64,000 bases of DNA. It comes from Actinoplanes sp. L3-i22. Its GTDB lineage: Bacteria > Actinomycetota > Actinomycetes > Mycobacteriales > Micromonosporaceae. Of the stretch, positions 35,581 through 43,871 are shown one piece after another. The DNA is taken from assembly GCF_019704555.1 (NCBI RefSeq), contig NZ_AP024745.1:10777501-10841500 (forward strand). Reading direction: 5' to 3'. The notes beneath the pieces were generated by a model. That model made no database searches. It was not told where the DNA came from and worked only from the letters and a program-made list of their open reading frames with translations. Both the position numbers and the translations under genes were made by a program. Numbering within the stretch: position 1 is the first letter of the stretch; every line of letters begins with the position of its first letter.

Positions 35581-36518
35581 CACCGGAAGTGATCCCACCC
35601 CAGCGGCCCGTTCCACGGCTTGCGATCCACCGTGACGCCGGAGCCGTCATGCACCGAGCCGATCTCCAGCCACCCGTCCGGCAGCCTCGTCCCGGCCGGG
35701 AACGTCGCGGCGAACGGGTGATCGTCGCCACCCGCCAGCACCCACTGGTACGGATCCACCCCGAGCGCCTTCGCCGCGTCCCGCATCTGGTCCGGCACGT
35801 CGAACGCCCCGGACCGGATGTCGATCCCGACCACGCTGGCCATCGCCAGGTGCCCGACGTCCTGCAGCAGCCCGTCCGACACGTCGATCATCGAGGTCGC
35901 GCCGTGCCGGGCCGCCTCCGGGCCGGCCGAGTACCGCACCTGCGGCCGCCGGTACGCCTCGACGAGGATCTTCGGCGTCCGGAAGCCCCGGGACAGCACG
36001 GTGTACCCGGCCGCCGCGTACCCGATCCGCCCGCACAGCGCGAGGATGTCCCCCGGCTGCGCCCCGTTGCGCCGGACCGGCTCCAGCCCGCCCAGATCGC
36101 CCAGGGCGGTCACCGCGACGGTCAGCGTCGGGCTGGACGACGTGTCCCCACCCACCACCCCCGCCCCGCACAGCGCCGCCTCCGCGCTCAGTCCGTCGGC
36201 CAGCCCCTCGGCCCACTCCGGGTCCAGGTTCCCGGGCACGCAGAGCGCGACCAGCAGCGCGGTCGGCGTCGCCCCCATCGCGGCGATGTCGGCCAGGTTG
36301 GCGGCGGCGGCCCGGTGCCCGACGTCGGCCGGGCCACACCAGTCGCGCCGGAAGTGCCGGCCCTCGACGAGCACGTCGGTGGAGGCCACCACCCGGCCGT
36401 CGGCCGCGCGCACCACGGCGGCGTCGTCGCCGGGACCGAGCAGGGTGGCCGAACCGGCGCCGAGGCGCGTCACAATTCGGCCTATTAGTCCGAATTCACC
36501 GGACTCTGCGATGCTCAC
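35580..36518 (-). CDS. thiL: thiamine-monophosphate kinase
   Basis: Phosphorylates thiamine monophosphate to thiamine pyrophosphate with ATP. The roughly 312 residues show the ThiL/PurM-like pattern: GPGDDAAVV, STDVLVEGRHFRRDW, AAANLADIAAMGATP, and SMIDVSDGLLQD near residue 200. A GTG two codons upstream (36524) is possible; GAAGGA is better placed for 36518. The gene is divergent from an Lrp-like gene with a 123-base gap, the same order as in mycobacteria. Confidence 0.94.
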   Translation of the reverse strand: MSIAESGEFGLIGRIVTRLGAGSATLLGPGDDAAVVRAADGRVVASTDVLVEGRHFRRDWCGPADVGHRAAAANLADIAAMGATPTALLVALCVPGNLDPEWAEGLADGLSAEAALCGAGVVGGDTSSSPTLTVAVTALGDLGGLEPVRRNGAQPGDILALCGRIGYAAAGYTVLSRGFRTPKILVEAYRRPQVRYSAGPEAARHGATSMIDVSDGLLQDVGHLAMASVVGIDIRSGAFDVPDQMRDAAKALGVDPYQWVLAGGDDHPFAATFPAGTRLPDGWLEIGSVHDGSGVTVDRKPWNGPLGWDHFR

Positions 36519-36641
36519 GTGCACGTCCTTCGATGGTGGCGTCCCGCTGCCGGGTCACTTCGTACGGTAGTTTCACGATCGGGGATCACCGACGGTGGCG
36601 GATCAGCGATGGCGGATCTGCGTGGCGGATGGGAGTCGATC

Positions 36642-36875
36642 GTGGTCCAGGCATACATCCTCATTCAAACGGAGGTCGGTAAGGCCCGTGACGTGGCCGC
36701 AGCGATCGAGAAAATACAAGGGGTGGTCCGCGTCGACGCGGTCACCGGGCCGTACGACGTGGTGGTGCTCACCGAAGCACACACGGTCGACGAGCTCGGC
36801 GGCCTGATTGTGAGCAAGGTCCAGTACGTGCCGGGCATCACCCGGACCCTTACATGCTCCGTGGTAAACCTCTGA
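36642..36875 (+). CDS. stand-alone Lrp/AsnC ligand-binding (RAM) domain protein
   Basis: 77 residues from a GTG with GGGAG six bases upstream. The sequence MVQAYILIQTEVGKARDVA to TRTLTCSVVNL covers the complete RAM domain that binds amino acids in Lrp/AsnC regulators, but no DNA-binding domain is present. Such proteins may sense amino acids or modulate full-length Lrp proteins by mixed oligomers. Two bases separate its stop from the DUF3515 gene. Confidence 0.88.
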   Translation: MVQAYILIQTEVGKARDVAAAIEKIQGVVRVDAVTGPYDVVVLTEAHTVDELGGLIVSKVQYVPGITRTLTCSVVNL

Positions 36876-36877
36876 GC

Positions 36878-37546
36878 ATGGTCGACGTGGACACCTCGCA
36901 GGACGCCCCCGCTCAGGGGGAGAAAAAGCCGGACAACACCACTCGGATCGCCGCCATCTGGGCGACCGCGGTGGCCGTGCCGATCGTCCTGATCGTGGGG
37001 CTCGTCGCTTTTTCACAGATCCGGAAGTCGACGGCGCCGGAGGCCGACCCGGCGCCGGCGGCGAGTGGCCCGGTCGCCGTGCCCAGCACGGCGGTCGAGT
37101 TCGCCGCGCCCAAGCTGAGCGAGCGCGCCGCGGACGTCTGTCTCTCGGTCACCTCGCAGCTGCCCACGCAGGTGCGGAACCTGCCGGCCCGCAAGGTCAG
37201 CGCCGGCCCCGAGCAGAACGCGGCGTACGGCGAGCCCCCGCTCACCGTCGCCTGCGGCGTCCCGCAGCCGAAGATGTGCGAGACGGTCGACGACACCTCC
37301 GGCACCTGCGTGCCGCTGGTCGCCGACCTGCTGCTGATGAACCGGGTCTGCTGGTATTACCAGGACCGGAGCGGGCAGACCACCTTCACGACGATGGACC
37401 GCGAGGTCCCGGTGCAGGTGGTCGTGCCGTCGGCGTACGAGAACCGCGCCCAGTGGGCGAACGAGTTCTCCGACATCGTGGTGGAGACCGACAAGTCGAT
37501 CACCGAGGGCGTGCCCAGCGGGTGCGACCCCGGCCTGGGTCAGTGA
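36878..37546 (+). CDS. DUF3515 membrane-anchored protein
   Basis: 222 residues from an ATG at 36878. A cytoplasmic start of about 25 residues is followed by one membrane segment (AAIWATAVAVPIVLIVGLVAF), then an extracytoplasmic domain with conserved cysteines (near ADVCLSV, TVACGV, KMCET, GTCVP, NRVCWY and the terminal SGCDPG), probably disulfide-bonded. The mycobacterial relative Rv2980 is likewise next to ddl. The end overlaps the convergent ddl by 7 bases. Function unknown. Confidence 0.85.
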   Translation: MVDVDTSQDAPAQGEKKPDNTTRIAAIWATAVAVPIVLIVGLVAFSQIRKSTAPEADPAPAASGPVAVPSTAVEFAAPKLSERAADVCLSVTSQLPTQVRNLPARKVSAGPEQNAAYGEPPLTVACGVPQPKMCETVDDTSGTCVPLVADLLLMNRVCWYYQDRSGQTTFTTMDREVPVQVVVPSAYENRAQWANEFSDIVVETDKSITEGVPSGCDPGLGQ

Positions 37547-38634
37547 AGCCCGGTCCCCCGGCGTAGTGCGGTGCGGATCAACCGGTCCACGACCTTCGGG
37601 TACTCCAGGCCGGTGGCCGCCCACATCTGCGGGAACATCGAGGTCGGCGTCATCCCCGGCATGGTGTTGATCTCGTTGAGGAAGATCTCGCCGTCCGGCG
37701 TCACGAAGAAGTCGACCCGGGCCAGGCCGGCGCAGTCCAGCGCGGTGAAGGTCCGCTGCGCGAACTCCTGCACCTGCTTGGTCAGGTCGTGGCCGAGCGC
37801 CGCCGGGATCGTGTAGCGGCTGCCGACCAGGTACTTCGTCTCGAAGTCGTACCACTCGGCGCCGTCCACGTGGATCTCGGCGAGCAGCGACGCCTCGGGC
37901 GCCCCGCCGGCCTCGCTCTCCAGCACCCCGCACTCGATCTCGCGGCCCACGATCGCCGCCTCGACCAGCACCTTCGGGTCGATCTCGCGGGCCTTCGCGA
38001 TGGCCGCGTCCAGATCGGCCCAGTCCGAGACCTTGGTGATGCCGGTGGACGAGCCGGCCCGCGACGGCTTCACGAAGACCGGCAGGCCCAGCCGCTCCTT
38101 GTCCGCCTCGGCGAGCGAGACGCCGGCCCGGAGCACCGCGTACGGCCCGACCGGGATGCCCTCGGCGATCGCGAGCTTCTTGGTGAACTCCTTGTCCATC
38201 GCCGCCGCCGAGGCGAAGACGTTGGCGCCGACGTACGGAATCCCGGCCATCTCCAGCATTCCCTGGATCGTGCCGTCCTCGCCGTACGCCCCGTGCAGGA
38301 CCGGGAAGACCACGTCCACACCGGCCAGTTCGGAGACGCCCTCGACGGCGTCCCGCACGATCAGCTCGGTCGCCGTCGGGTCGGCCGCGAGCACCACCGC
38401 GCTGCCCGAGGCGGCGGTGATCTCCGGGAGCTTGGCATCCGCGATCGCGAGCTGCGACGGGTCGCCGGCGGCCAGCACCCAGCGACCCTCCCGGGTGATT
38501 CCCACCGGGACCGCCTCGTACTGATCCGGGTCCAGCGCACCCAGGATCGCGCCCGCGCTCACGCAGGAAATGGCGTGCTCAGTGCTACGCCCGCCGAACA
38601 CGATCGCGACACGGGTCTTCCGGGGGGTCGTCAC
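37540..38634 (-). CDS. ddl: D-alanine--D-alanine ligase
   Basis: An ATP-grasp enzyme that makes the D-Ala-D-Ala dipeptide for peptidoglycan. 364 residues beginning MTTPRKTRVAIVFGGRSTEH, with VFPVLHGAYGEDGTIQG, VFVKPSRAGSSTGITKV (nucleotide lysine), and the metal-binding FFVTPDGEIFLNEINTMPGMT near the C-terminus. The active-site loop residue is Tyr-type (WYDFETKYLVGSRYTIPA), as in normal D-Ala-D-Ala ligases rather than D-lactate ligases of vancomycin-resistant strains. Confidence 0.97.
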   Translation of the reverse strand: MTTPRKTRVAIVFGGRSTEHAISCVSAGAILGALDPDQYEAVPVGITREGRWVLAAGDPSQLAIADAKLPEITAASGSAVVLAADPTATELIVRDAVEGVSELAGVDVVFPVLHGAYGEDGTIQGMLEMAGIPYVGANVFASAAAMDKEFTKKLAIAEGIPVGPYAVLRAGVSLAEADKERLGLPVFVKPSRAGSSTGITKVSDWADLDAAIAKAREIDPKVLVEAAIVGREIECGVLESEAGGAPEASLLAEIHVDGAEWYDFETKYLVGSRYTIPAALGHDLTKQVQEFAQRTFTALDCAGLARVDFFVTPDGEIFLNEINTMPGMTPTSMFPQMWAATGLEYPKVVDRLIRTALRRGTGLH

Positions 38635-38743
38635 TCTTCTCTGCGCCTCTCGCTAGCGGGCATGCCGGGGGTGACCCTACTCTGCGTAAGCCAGAATCGG
38701 GATTGCGGCGGCCGCTGCCATGGCAGGGGGAGACGAACAGTAA

Positions 38744-39190
38744 ATGGGACCAGCACTCCACGTGATCGCGGGGCCGGGGCCAGGGCAGTTGGCAACGATG
38801 GCACACCCCGGTGACGAACCGTGGTCACCGCAGGAGCTGGGTGCGCTGGCGCGCGCCGGCGTCCAGATTCTGGTGTGCGGCGCCGGGCATCGCCCGGCCG
38901 CCGCCGAGAGCGCCGGGATCGAGCTCGTCGCCTACCCCGATCCGGACGATTCGGCCCCGCGCAAGGAGGCCACCGCGATGGTCGCGCTCGCCACCCGGCT
39001 CGCCCAGGAGGTCCGCTCCGGCCGTTTCGTGGTCACCCAGTCGAGCTCCGAACTCGGCCGCACGACCCTGCTCGCGACGATGACCCTGGCACTCCTGGGC
39101 ATCCGTCCGGGCGAGGCCCTCCGCCGCATCGGCATCGGCCCCGGCCAACCGGTCCCCCAGGACTGGCTGCACGACTTCGTCGCCCGATAA
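38744..39190 (+). CDS. dual-specificity phosphatase-like protein lacking the catalytic Cys
   Basis: 148 residues. The segment VVTQSSSELGRTTLLATMTLALLG aligns by length with the HCx5R(S/T) loop of dual-specificity phosphatases: Gln99 replaces His, Ser100 replaces the nucleophilic Cys, Arg106 and Thr107 remain. Asp residues at 66-69 lie at the general-acid distance, and GIRPGEALRRI follows as in the family. It is best read as a pseudophosphatase. No signal peptide. The start has only a distant GGGGGAG. Alternative: an unrelated fold with chance resemblance. Confidence 0.6.
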   Translation: MGPALHVIAGPGPGQLATMAHPGDEPWSPQELGALARAGVQILVCGAGHRPAAAESAGIELVAYPDPDDSAPRKEATAMVALATRLAQEVRSGRFVVTQSSSELGRTTLLATMTLALLGIRPGEALRRIGIGPGQPVPQDWLHDFVAR

Positions 39191-39229
39191 CCCCCACAAA
39201 GCCTTATTCGGTACGGCCTGAGCCCCGCC

Positions 39230-39305
39230 CCACCAAGCCAAGCCGCCCACCAAGCCAAGCCGGCCCGCCAAGCCAAGCCGGCCCAAGCCGCCCCACCAAG
39301 CCGCG
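39230..39305. repeat. short imperfect tandem repeat, CCAAGCCAAGCCG type
   Basis: Units of about 14-19 bases built from CCAAGCC and GGCCC recur about four times. The pattern looks like slippage-generated simple sequence rather than a coding repeat. Confidence 0.6.
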
Positions 39306-39631
39306 CCGCCGCGTCGCCGAGCCACGCCCGGGCCGCGCCGCCGAGCCACACCCGGGCCGGGTCGGGCCTCGCGCCGCGCCCGGGCCGAGCCATCGCGCCA
39401 CGCGCCGGGCCGGGCCGAGGCGCGCCGGGCCGGGCCATCGCGCCGCACTGAGTCGCCGGGCTGCGCCCGCCCAAACCGGGCGCAGCCTTCCGAACCAGCC
39501 ACACCCCGGCAAATCGGGCGCGACCCAAAGTCGATCAAGAAAGGCCCCACCACCCAGTCCCCACCCCAACCTTGGGGGCAGACCACCCACGACCCATTGT
39601 CGTCCGCCAGGCCATGATCACGTCGGGGCCC

Positions 39632-39657
39632 TGTGGACAACGCGGCGCTGTGGACAA
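39632..39657 (-). promoter_or_regulatory. two perfect actinobacterial DnaA boxes, direct repeat
   Basis: On the minus strand TTGTCCACA occurs twice with an 8-base spacer, starting 17 bases apart. This is the preferred DnaA box of actinobacteria. The pair ends three bases before the stop codon of the zinc-ribbon gene. The geometry equals that of the pair at 20910-20935. Confidence 0.55.
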
Positions 39658-39660
39658 CCG

Positions 39661-40020
39661 CTAAGCGGCGAAGGTCTGTGGTAACGCGCCGGCGTCCCAG
39701 AGCTCGTCCAGGTGGGCGAGGAACCCGGTGAGACTGCCCTCCACCGCCCGACGCTCCTCGGCGGACATCGCCGCCAGCGGGTCGGAGAAGATCAGCCCGT
39801 CCGGGTGCTTGGCCCGGGTGCCGACGAACTTGCCGCACCCGGTGCACCAGACGTAGCTGACCAGCGTGGGCCGCCGTGCGTTCGCCGGGGCGGTGAAGTA
39901 CGCCCGCAGGCGGTGCTCGCCGCACCCCGGGCAGTCCCGCTCGCCCGGCGCGAGGAAGAAGCTCTCGCCCTGGGTCAGTGCCGCGACCTCGTCGCCGCTG
40001 AAGCTGTTCCAGGCGGTCAC
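39661..40020 (-). CDS. zinc-ribbon hypothetical protein
   Basis: 119 residues. CPGCG near residue 31 and CTGCG near residue 60 form a probable zinc ribbon; the rest is helical, with GFLAHLDELWDAG near the end. The ATG shares an ATGA with the stop of the cystathionine lyase-like gene, so it is the last gene of the plsC-gpsA-lyase operon. Function unknown. Confidence 0.7.
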   Translation of the reverse strand: MTAWNSFSGDEVAALTQGESFFLAPGERDCPGCGEHRLRAYFTAPANARRPTLVSYVWCTGCGKFVGTRAKHPDGLIFSDPLAAMSAEERRAVEGSLTGFLAHLDELWDAGALPQTFAA

Positions 40021-41120
40021 TTCGAGGCGTCCAGCGCCTGGCTCACGTCGGCGACCAGGTCGGCGGTGTCCTCGATGCCGCAGGAGAACCGGACGAACCC
40101 GGGGGACGTGTCGTCGCCGAACTGCGCCCGCCGGTCGGCCGTGGTGTGCACGCCGCCGAACGAGGTCGCCGCGAACACCAGCTTCGCCGCGGTCAGGAAC
40201 CGGGCCACCCGCTCGGCGCTGCCCAGGTCGAACGCGACGATTCCGGGAATCCGCCGCATCTGCTCACGAGCGATTCGGTACGACGGGTCGGTGGCCAACC
40301 CGGGCCACCGCAGCCCGGTCACGTCGGAGCGCCCGGCCAGCAGCTCGGCGACCGCGGCCGCGTTCTGGCTCTGCCGGGCCAGCCGCAGGTCCATCGTGGC
40401 GATCGAGCGGTGCGCCAGCCAGCAGTCGAACGCGCCGGGCACCCCGCCGGTCAGCTTCCGCCAGTTCTCGACCTTGGCCAGCAGCTCCGGGTCGGTCGCC
40501 GCCACGTAGCCGAGCAGCAGGTCGGAGTGGCCGGTCAGGGCTTTCGTGCCGGACGCCACGACCAGGTCCGCGCCGAGGGCCAGCGGGTTCTGCCCGAGCG
40601 GGGTGGCCGCGGTGTTGTCGACGGCGAGCAGCGCCCCGGCGGCGTGCGCGGCGGCGGCCAGCGCGCGGATGTCGGCGACGTCCAGGCCGGGGTTCGCCGG
40701 GGTCTCCACCATCACCAGGCGCAGACCGGCGAAGTCCGGGTACGGCCCGGCGGTCGGCACGAGCACGCTCGCCACGCCCAGGTCGGCCAGCGCGCCGCGG
40801 GCGAACGCCCGTACCGGGAAATAGCCGTCGCCCGGGAGCGCGACCGTGTCGCCTGCCTTGACCACCGACAGGAGCATCGCCGTGACGGCCGCCTGGCCGC
40901 TGGCGAAAGCCAGCGCCGGACCGCCCTCCAGCTCACCGATCGCGGCCTCGAGCGCCTCGCGGGTGGGTTGCTCGGTGCGCGCGTAGCCGTGCTCGCCCGG
41001 CCCGGTCACCGGGTCGAGATGGTACGGCGCGGCGAACACCGGCCCGGGCAGGAACGGCTCGCCGACCACCGGCTCCGGAAGCCCGGCATGAACAGAGCGG
41101 GTGCCATCGGCGTACGTCAT
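40017..41120 (-). CDS. cystathionine gamma-lyase-like PLP enzyme
   Basis: The ATG at 41120 (ATGA overlap with gpsA) gives 367 residues starting [17 protein letters not shown]. The Cys/Met-metabolism fold is clear: [47 protein letters not shown], and the PLP lysine in [11 protein letters not shown] near residue 195. It could be a cystathionine gamma-lyase, methionine gamma-lyase or synthase; sequence alone does not decide. It is unusual to find it coupled to gpsA, so the operon probably reflects housekeeping clustering. Confidence 0.85.
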   Translation of the reverse strand: MTYADGTRSVHAGLPEPVVGEPFLPGPVFAAPYHLDPVTGPGEHGYARTEQPTREALEAAIGELEGGPALAFASGQAAVTAMLLSVVKAGDTVALPGDGYFPVRAFARGALADLGVASVLVPTAGPYPDFAGLRLVMVETPANPGLDVADIRALAAAAHAAGALLAVDNTAATPLGQNPLALGADLVVASGTKALTGHSDLLLGYVAATDPELLAKVENWRKLTGGVPGAFDCWLAHRSIATMDLRLARQSQNAAAVAELLAGRSDVTGLRWPGLATDPSYRIAREQMRRIPGIVAFDLGSAERVARFLTAAKLVFAATSFGGVHTTADRRAQFGDDTSPGFVRFSCGIEDTADLVADVSQALDASK

Positions 41121-42112
41121 GATTCGGGTTTCATCTCTCGGGTCATCAGCAGCTTGACGGCGACGCGCGGGTCGGCGCCCTCGTGGCAGACCCGCTCGAC
41201 CTGTTCCACGATCGGCATCTCGACGCCGTGCGCCCGGGCCAGGTCGCGGATGGACAGGCAGCTCTTGACGCCCTCGGCGGTCTGCCGGGTGGCGATCTGC
41301 GCCTGCTCCAGGCTGTCGCCGCGGCCCAGGTGCTCGCCGAAGGTCCGGTTCCGGGCCAGCGGGGAGCAGCAGGAGGCGACCAGGTCGCCGAGGCCGGCCA
41401 GGCCGGCGAAGGTGAGCGGGTCGGCGCCGAGCGCCACGCCGAGGCGGGACGTCTCGGCCAGGCCGCGGGTGATCAGCGAGGCCTTGGTGTTGTCGCCGAG
41501 CCCGATCGCCGAGGCCATCCCGTAGGCCAGGGCGATCACGTTCTTGGTCGCGCCGCCCAGCTCGCAGCCGAGCACGTCGTCGCTGGTGTAGGGACGGAAG
41601 TACGGGGTGGCCAGGGCGTGCTGGACCTGGCGGGCCCGGGCCTCGTCGGTGCAGGCCACCACGGTCGCGGTGGGCTGCTCGGCGGCGATCTCGGGGGCCA
41701 GGTTCGGGCCGGAGACGACCACGACGCGGTCGGCCGCGACGCCGGCGGTCTCCACGATCACCTCGCTCATCCGCTTGAGCGTGCCGAGCTCGATGCCCTT
41801 CATCAGGGAGACGACCGTGGCGTCCGCCGGGAAGAACTCGGCCCAGTCGGCCAGGTTCCCGCGCAGCGTCTGGGAGGGGACCGCGATCGCGATCAGCTCG
41901 GCGCCGGCCACCGCCTCGGCCAGGTCGGTCGTCGCGGTGACCCGCTCGGACAGCCGGATGCCGGGCAGCGAGCCCTCGTTGCCGTGCTGCTCCCGGATCT
42001 CCGCGGCGACCTTCTCCCGGCGCGCCCACACGGTGACCTCCGAGCCGGCCTCGCCGAGCACCTTGGCGAACGCCGTGCCCCAGGCTCCGGATCCGATGAC
42101 GGCGGCCCTCAT
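41117..42112 (-). CDS. gpsA: glycerol-3-phosphate dehydrogenase (NAD(P)+)
   Basis: Makes sn-glycerol-3-phosphate from dihydroxyacetone phosphate for phospholipids. 331 residues with the Rossmann start [15 protein letters not shown], the SLMKGIE motif near residue 108, the catalytic-lysine region [14 protein letters not shown] near 204, and [15 protein letters not shown]. It overlaps plsC upstream (ATGA) and the lyase downstream, so plsC-gpsA supply and acylate glycerol-3-phosphate in one operon. Confidence 0.96.
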   Translation of the reverse strand: MRAAVIGSGAWGTAFAKVLGEAGSEVTVWARREKVAAEIREQHGNEGSLPGIRLSERVTATTDLAEAVAGAELIAIAVPSQTLRGNLADWAEFFPADATVVSLMKGIELGTLKRMSEVIVETAGVAADRVVVVSGPNLAPEIAAEQPTATVVACTDEARARQVQHALATPYFRPYTSDDVLGCELGGATKNVIALAYGMASAIGLGDNTKASLITRGLAETSRLGVALGADPLTFAGLAGLGDLVASCCSPLARNRTFGEHLGRGDSLEQAQIATRQTAEGVKSCLSIRDLARAHGVEMPIVEQVERVCHEGADPRVAVKLLMTREMKPES

Positions 42113-42891
42113 GACGCGTCCTCCGATTTCGTGACCCGTCGCGCGGGCCGGTCGTAGAGCGCCGGCGGTTCGCCGTCGCGGATCGTACCGAGCAGATCAC
42201 GGATGCCGAGCATGATCTTCTCGGTCATCTCCTCCAGCACCTGACGGGTCGGCTCGGCGCCGGACCAGCGGCTCAGGTCGATCGGGTCGCCGGTGGTGAC
42301 CGTCACGGCGGCCCGGGTCATCTTGAGCTTGTTGGTCCGCGGGTCGAACACGCGCTGGGCGCCCCAGTTCGCGATCGGCACCACCGGGGCGCCGGTGAGC
42401 AGGGCCAGCCGGGCCGCGCCGGTCTTGCCGCGCATCGGCCACAGGTCCGGCTCCCGGGTGGTGGTGCCCTCCGGGTAGATCACCACCGCGCCGCCCTCGT
42501 CCAGTGCGGCGACCAGCGTCTCCAGCGACTTCACCGCCTCCACACTGCCGCGTTCCACCGGCACCTGCAGGGTCTTGACCAGCAGTGGCCCCACCAGTGG
42601 CACCCGCCACAGGCTGGCCTTGCCGAGGAAGCGGGGCCAGCGGCCGACCTTGTAGATGTAGTGCGCCACCACGAGCGGGTCGAAGTGCGACACGTGGTTG
42701 GGGACCAGGATCACACCGCCCGACTTCGGGAGCTTCTCCTTCCCGAGCCAGGTCCGCTTCGTCCAGAGCGTCATCGTGGGAATCACCAGCATCACCGCGA
42801 AACGCTGCCAGAATCCGAGCCGCTGCTGCGTCACGGCCTCCCCCGTCCCTCGATCGGCGACCACGTCGCCCGTCACCTGCGACGAAATCAT
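42109..42891 (-). CDS. plsC: 1-acyl-sn-glycerol-3-phosphate acyltransferase
   Basis: 260 residues of the PlsC family. The acyltransferase motif [10 protein letters not shown] (H-x4-D) lies near residue 66 and [16 protein letters not shown] near 130. A hydrophobic stretch [16 protein letters not shown] anchors the N-terminal part to the membrane. It acylates lysophosphatidic acid, downstream of GpsA in the same pathway, and the genes overlap. First gene of the minus-strand operon. Confidence 0.93.
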   Translation of the reverse strand: MISSQVTGDVVADRGTGEAVTQQRLGFWQRFAVMLVIPTMTLWTKRTWLGKEKLPKSGGVILVPNHVSHFDPLVVAHYIYKVGRWPRFLGKASLWRVPLVGPLLVKTLQVPVERGSVEAVKSLETLVAALDEGGAVVIYPEGTTTREPDLWPMRGKTGAARLALLTGAPVVPIANWGAQRVFDPRTNKLKMTRAAVTVTTGDPIDLSRWSGAEPTRQVLEEMTEKIMLGIRDLLGTIRDGEPPALYDRPARRVTKSEDAS

Positions 42892-42972
42892 GCCCCTTCA
42901 CTGCCCGCCGTACCAGGCAGGGGTATTGCCAGTTAATTCGTGCAAACTTGCTGGGTGGTAGCAAGGAAGTGG

Positions 42973-43608
42973 ATGACGGTCGTGCCGGTCAAGGGGCTGA
43001 GTGCGGCGAAGAGCCGGTTGCGGGGCGCGGTTCCGGAGGAACGGCATCCGGAGCTGGTGCTCGCCATGGTGCGGGACACCGCCCTGGCTGTGTTGAGCGC
43101 CACCACCGTGGCCGAGTTGATCATCGTCACCGACGACCCGGTGGTGGCCGCGGCGGTCCGGGAGCTCGGGGCCAAGGTGGCGCCGGATCCCGGGGCCGGG
43201 CTGAACGCCGCCCTGCGGTTCGGCGCCGACGAGGTGGCCGGCCTCGACGCGTACCGCGCGGTCCTCACCGGCGACCTGCCCGCCCTGCGCCCCGCCCAGC
43301 TCGACGCCGCCCTGGCCGCGGCCGACCGGCGGACGTTCGTGCCGGACGCCGAGGGCACCGGCACGGTGCTGCTCGCCGTCCCGCCGCGGGAGTCGCTCGA
43401 CCCGCGGTTCGGCCCGGGCTCGGCGGCCGCGCATCGGGCCTCCGGCGCGACCCCGCTGGCCGGCGACTGGCCGGGCCTCCGGCAGGACGTGGACACCCCC
43501 GCGGACCTGGCGGCCGTGCTCCGGCTGGGGGCCGGCGAGCGAACCCGGGCGCTGCTACGTGATCTCGGACTCAGCCAGGCGTGCACACCGGCCGCCTGCG
43601 CCGGGTAG
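42973..43608 (+). CDS. cofC: 2-phospho-L-lactate (phosphoenolpyruvate) guanylyltransferase, F420 synthesis
   Basis: 211 residues from an ATG with AAGGA five to six bases upstream; a longer frame begins at 42940. It starts MTVVPVKGLSAAKSRLRG, the nucleotidyltransferase P-loop of CofC/FbiD, with VTDDP, DPGAGLNAALRFG, LTGDLPALRP and a final GLRQDVDTPADL. The enzyme activates the side-chain acid with GTP in coenzyme F420 synthesis. Mycobacterial FbiD (Rv2983) has the same place beside gpsA and ppk. Divergent from plsC. Confidence 0.93.
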   Translation: MTVVPVKGLSAAKSRLRGAVPEERHPELVLAMVRDTALAVLSATTVAELIIVTDDPVVAAAVRELGAKVAPDPGAGLNAALRFGADEVAGLDAYRAVLTGDLPALRPAQLDAALAAADRRTFVPDAEGTGTVLLAVPPRESLDPRFGPGSAAAHRASGATPLAGDWPGLRQDVDTPADLAAVLRLGAGERTRALLRDLGLSQACTPAACAG

Positions 43609-43618
43609 CGTCTGTCGC

Positions 43619-43816
43619 ATGCAGGGCACCATCGCCACGTTCGACGCGGGCACCCACCACGGCACGCTGCTCCTCGACGACGGCTCTGAGCTGGCCTTCG
43701 GGGCGGAAGCGTTCGCCCGTTCCGGTTTGCGCCTGCTGAGACTCGGGCAACGTGTCTCGATCGAGGCGGAACCGGACGGCCGGGTGCACCGGGTGTTAAT
43801 TCCCGGAATCGCCTGA
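43619..43816 (+). CDS. small cold-shock/OB-fold-like protein
   Basis: 65 residues from an ATG at 43619. MQGTIATFDAGTHHGTLLLDDGSELAFGAEAF resembles the first strands of cold-shock domains, but the RNA-binding aromatic motifs (GFGFI, VFVH) are missing. GQRVSIEAEPDGRVHRVLIP forms the end of a small barrel. It is only 10 bases from cofC. Likely a small OB-fold protein of unknown ligand. Confidence 0.7.
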   Translation: MQGTIATFDAGTHHGTLLLDDGSELAFGAEAFARSGLRLLRLGQRVSIEAEPDGRVHRVLIPGIA

Positions 43817-43871
43817 GTTGATCATCCGGTAGTTCGTTTCACGTTCCGCTCGGAACGGCAAGAATGAACGC

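Larger units (their letters stand above)
39191..39660. other. non-coding low-complexity gap
   Basis: No gene. From about 39230 to 39305 imperfect repeats of CCAAGCCAAGCCGG occur, followed to about 39470 by CGGGCCG/GAGCCA-rich filler. Open frames across it are repeats read in several frames. A DnaA-box pair ends the gap at 39632-39657. Confidence 0.55.

Noticed and set aside
43817..43871. Possible PhoP (PHO box) repeats upstream of ppk
   Set aside because: GTTC occurs twice 11 bases apart, but the rest of each unit deviates too far from the consensus.
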